Source: Terriglobia bacterium
Lineage (GTDB): Bacteria; Acidobacteriota; Terriglobia; UBA7540
Length of the DNA: 43,520 nt
Direction of reading: 5' to 3'
Assembly (NCBI GenBank): GCA_020072925.1
Contig: JAIQGA010000003.1
Coordinates: 1-43,520 of the forward strand
Shown: piece by piece, positions 41,344-43,520 of the stretch
Position numbering within the stretch: position 1 is the first letter of the stretch
How the letters are laid out: the number at the start of each line of letters is the position of its first letter
The notes under the pieces: generated by a model
What the model was told of the DNA's origin: nothing
Seen by the model: the letters and a program-made list of their open reading frames with translations, nothing else
The model's database searches: none
Translations under genes and position numbers: made by a program

Positions 41344-42543
41344 ATGAAGAGAATTCTCACCGCGAACTGGCTGCTGGCACTGGCGGGGGCGGCCCTGACG
41401 GCGATGGCCCTGGCGGGAACCGCCCGGGCGGCGTCCACGCCGCGGCCGCACCTCATCACGCGCTGGGAGAACTTTACGACGGCCAACGGCATGCCGGACG
41501 CCAAGGTTTTCTGCGTCACGGTGGATGGCGAGCGGGTCTGGGCGGGCACCGAAGACGGCCTGGTGCTCATCGAGCACGGCAAGGTGGCCAGGGTTTTCAA
41601 GACCGAGGACGGACTCGCGCACCGTGTGGTGATGGGGATCGCGCTGGATCAGGCGACGGGCGACCTCTGGATTGCCACCTTTGGCGGGGTCAGTCATTTT
41701 TCCGGCGGCCGATTCGAGAACTTCACCAACCTGACCAGCGGCCTGCTGAACGACATCTGTTATGGCATCGCCGTGCAGGACAAGTTTGTATGGGTCACCA
41801 CCACGGCGGGCGTCAGCCGCTACAACACCTACACGGGCGAGTGGACGAATTGGAGCGAGAAGAACGCGCCCTTCCACGAACCGTGGACGTACGGCGTGGC
41901 CATCGCCGACAACATCGGCAAAATCTATTTTGCCATGTGGGGCGGAGGTCTGATTGAGTACGACCAGGTCCAGAAATACATGAAGGCTTACACGGATCCC
42001 GATGAAGAAATGGAGTTGGTGCTGTTCAAGAACCAGGGACTGGTCCACATCATCGTTTCGAACGTCGCCTACAACCCCGACACCAAAATGGTTTGGGCTT
42101 CCACCTACTTCGGCCTGAGCGGCTACGACGGCCGCAACTGGCACAACTACCTGAACAAGGACAGCGGGCTCGCCTCAGACTTCATTAACGCGCCCAAGAC
42201 CCGTCGCAACGAAGTATGGAATTGCACCGACAAGGGCCTCAGTTATCTCGACTACAAGACGAACACCTGGGTCAACTACCGTCCTGATAAGAATACCGGT
42301 CATGGCGAGATTGAGATCGTCTGGCCGGATAAGACCAAGACCAAGCTCGAAACGCCGACCGCCCTCGCCCACAACTACATCCTGAATATGGATTTCCAGG
42401 GCGAGGACATCTGGGTGGCGACAGCCCAGGGGCTGAGCCACGGAATTCGCGAAATTCAAAAGGAGAATCAACTCTATGCCTCTGCCAGAAACCGCCGCAG
42501 TCCCGGAAAGGACGCACCAGCCCATTCCCAGGAAGGCCGTTAG
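41344..42543 (+). CDS. Exported two-component-regulator-type beta-propeller protein
   Basis: 399 residues. Signal peptide (WLLALAGAALTAMALAGTAR, then A). The body has Reg_prop-like repeats, each with a W-x-A-T/G-x-x-G core: VWAGTEDGLVLIEHGK, DLWIATFGGVSHFSGGR, VWVTTTAGVSRYNTYTG, WNCTDKGLSYLDYKTN, IWVATAQGLSHGIREI. Such propellers normally form the sensor part of hybrid histidine kinases; here no kinase follows and the protein stands alone in the periplasm. The last 68 bases overlap the RidA-like gene in another frame, so its C-terminal ~23 residues (after QKENQLYAS) may not be conserved. Confidence 0.8.
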   Translation: MKRILTANWLLALAGAALTAMALAGTARAASTPRPHLITRWENFTTANGMPDAKVFCVTVDGERVWAGTEDGLVLIEHGKVARVFKTEDGLAHRVVMGIALDQATGDLWIATFGGVSHFSGGRFENFTNLTSGLLNDICYGIAVQDKFVWVTTTAGVSRYNTYTGEWTNWSEKNAPFHEPWTYGVAIADNIGKIYFAMWGGGLIEYDQVQKYMKAYTDPDEEMELVLFKNQGLVHIIVSNVAYNPDTKMVWASTYFGLSGYDGRNWHNYLNKDSGLASDFINAPKTRRNEVWNCTDKGLSYLDYKTNTWVNYRPDKNTGHGEIEIVWPDKTKTKLETPTALAHNYILNMDFQGEDIWVATAQGLSHGIREIQKENQLYASARNRRSPGKDAPAHSQEGR

Positions 42544-42997
42544 CGCGCCGCACACGCTGAACGAAGCGTACGACTATCCCAAGCCCTCGTCCTTTTCACG
42601 CGCCCTGCGGCTGGACATCAAAGGCGTCACCATTCTCCTGATCTCGGGCACCGCCAGCGTGGACGAGAACGGCAAAACCGTTCACGTGGGCGATTTTCGC
42701 GCCCAGACCTGGAGGACGTATCAGAACATCACCGGCCTGCTCGAAGCCGAGGGCGCGACCTGGAAAGACATCGTGCGCACCACGTGCTACCTGCGGGATA
42801 TCGAGCGCGATTACGAAGCGTTCAACGATATTCGCACGCAGTTTTTCGCGGAGCAGGGACTCGATCCCCTGCCCGCGTCCACGGGCATTCAGGCGATTCT
42901 CTGCCGGCCCGACCTGCTCATCGAGATCGAAGCGATCGCCATCTTCGAGACCGACCGCGGGTCGAACAACAACGGCGAGCGGAAGATTGCGGCCTGA
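42476..42997 (+). CDS. RidA/YjgF-family protein without the usual Arg
   Basis: 173 residues from ATG 42476, with AAGGAG at a slightly long spacing; the start lies 68 bases inside the preceding gene. Core motifs: LLISGTASVDENGKTVHVGD, FRAQTWRTYQNITGLLEAEG, DIVRTTCYLRDIERDYEAFN and IEIEAIAIF. In RidA deaminases the motif near the end is P-A-R-S with the catalytic Arg (Arg105 in E. coli); here it reads P-A-S-T, so imine hydrolysis in the RidA manner is doubtful. A ~35-residue N-terminal extension is unusual. Placed before DAHP synthase. Confidence 0.85.
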   Translation: MPLPETAAVPERTHQPIPRKAVSAPHTLNEAYDYPKPSSFSRALRLDIKGVTILLISGTASVDENGKTVHVGDFRAQTWRTYQNITGLLEAEGATWKDIVRTTCYLRDIERDYEAFNDIRTQFFAEQGLDPLPASTGIQAILCRPDLLIEIEAIAIFETDRGSNNNGERKIAA

Positions 42998-43052
42998 GGC
43001 GCGGCCGTTTCCCTGCGTGCGTGTCGAGCCGCGTGGCTCGTTCCGGCGCGAG

Positions 43053-43108
43053 TTTCGACTTGCGAATTTCGAGTTTCGATTTTCGAATTTCCAGTTTCTA
43101 CTTTTCGC
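43053..43108. repeat. Heptamer array (TTTCGAN type)
   Basis: Eight consecutive 7-base units, TTTCGAC to TTTTCGC, four of them in the same order as in the array at 41267. Lies between the RidA-like gene and DAHP synthase. Confidence 0.75.
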
Positions 43109-43138
43109 AGGCGTCGAGTCGGACAAAGGAAGGCAGCC

Positions 43139-43520
43139 ATGAAGATCGCTGGACAACTCAGCCTGTACGATCTGCCGCGGATTTCACCCCTGGTGTGCCG
43201 GGCCACCAACCCGGAGTACGGCGAAGAGAAGACGCGCGTCGTCGAGGTGCGCGGCGTGCGCTTCGGAGGCGAGCGCCCGGTGGTGATCGCCGGGCCCTGC
43301 GCCGTGGAAAGCCAGGAGCAGACGCTCAGCGTGGCCCGCGCCGTACGACGCGCCGGCGCGGACATGCTGCGCGGAGGCGCCTACAAGCCCCGCACCTCGC
43401 CCTACGATTTTCAGGGAACGGGCCTGGAAGGGCTCTGCATCCGGCAAGTCGCGCGAGAAGAAACCGGCCTGCCCGTGGTCACGGAAGCGATGGACCCGCG
43501 CCTCGTCGAGCAGGTCGCGC
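43139..43520 (+). CDS. 3-deoxy-7-phosphoheptulonate (DAHP) synthase, N-terminal part
   Basis: ATG 43139 follows AAGGAAGG; 127 codons are visible before the window ends. The enzyme joins phosphoenolpyruvate and erythrose 4-phosphate in the first step of the shikimate pathway. Visible motifs: [40 protein letters not shown] and [17 protein letters not shown], all typical of the type I-beta (AroF/AroG of Gram-positives, KDO8P-synthase-like) class. The short N-terminal part resembles the ferredoxin-like or linker region of this class. Confidence 0.92.
   Translation, partial: MKIAGQLSLYDLPRISPLVCRATNPEYGEEKTRVVEVRGVRFGGERPVVIAGPCAVESQEQTLSVARAVRRAGADMLRGGAYKPRTSPYDFQGTGLEGLCIRQVAREETGLPVVTEAMDPRLVEQVA

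Overview
The window looks like chromosomal DNA of an Acidobacteriota member, probably near Terriglobia or Bryobacter-type lineages; the exact taxon is an inference. The evidence is two tandem 'acidobacterial duplicated orphan permeases', the start of a VWFA-related acidobacterial protein, a PadR gene with an adjacent membrane protein, CRTAC1/UnbV and YVTN-propeller cytochrome proteins, high GC, and many short intergenic repeats with a 7-base period. No rRNA, tRNA or CRISPR array was found.

Layout. 1-3.1 kb (minus strand): start of a VWA-type secreted protein, a conserved secreted protein and three small beta-barrel-like exported proteins. 3.2-5.2 kb (minus): a padR gene with two membrane-protein genes; an inverted repeat in front of padR is a likely autoregulatory site. 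5.4-7.0 kb: a GT39-type membrane glycosyltransferase.

7.2-14.3 kb: a sulfur and tetrapyrrole block of sulfite/nitrite reductase, HemX/CcsA-like protein, hemA, hemC and a fused cobA-hemD. The reductase needs siroheme, and the genes behind it supply most steps from glutamyl-tRNA to precorrin-2. In front of the reductase is a short leader ORF with four consecutive Cys codons, followed by mutually exclusive antiterminator and terminator hairpins. This reads as a complete cysteine-responsive transcription attenuator and is the most interesting element of the window.

14.3-21.6 kb: a large secreted protein whose signal peptide lies upstream of any ordinary start codon and which is flanked by two copies of a twin-hairpin element; a DinB protein; a DUF2283/DUF4258 toxin-antitoxin-like pair lying between two direct copies of the 3' end of a TPR gene; that TPR gene; and an unknown protein. 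21.6-26.6 kb: an accessory stretch with an internally deleted IS1380 transposase, a Tat-exported ferritin-like protein, a lipoprotein and an integrase fragment.

26.6-31.7 kb: two tandem ADOP permeases. 31.7-35.5 kb: a DUF2461 protein, a YbaK deacylase, a eukaryotic-type citrate synthase and a Crp/Fnr regulator with N-terminal cysteines. 35.8-43.5 kb: a run of exported proteins (PD40 protein with a C-terminal heme motif, CRTAC1/ASPIC-UnbV, YVTN di-heme cytochrome, two-component-type propeller), then a RidA-like protein overlapping the last of these and the start of a DAHP synthase cut by the window edge.
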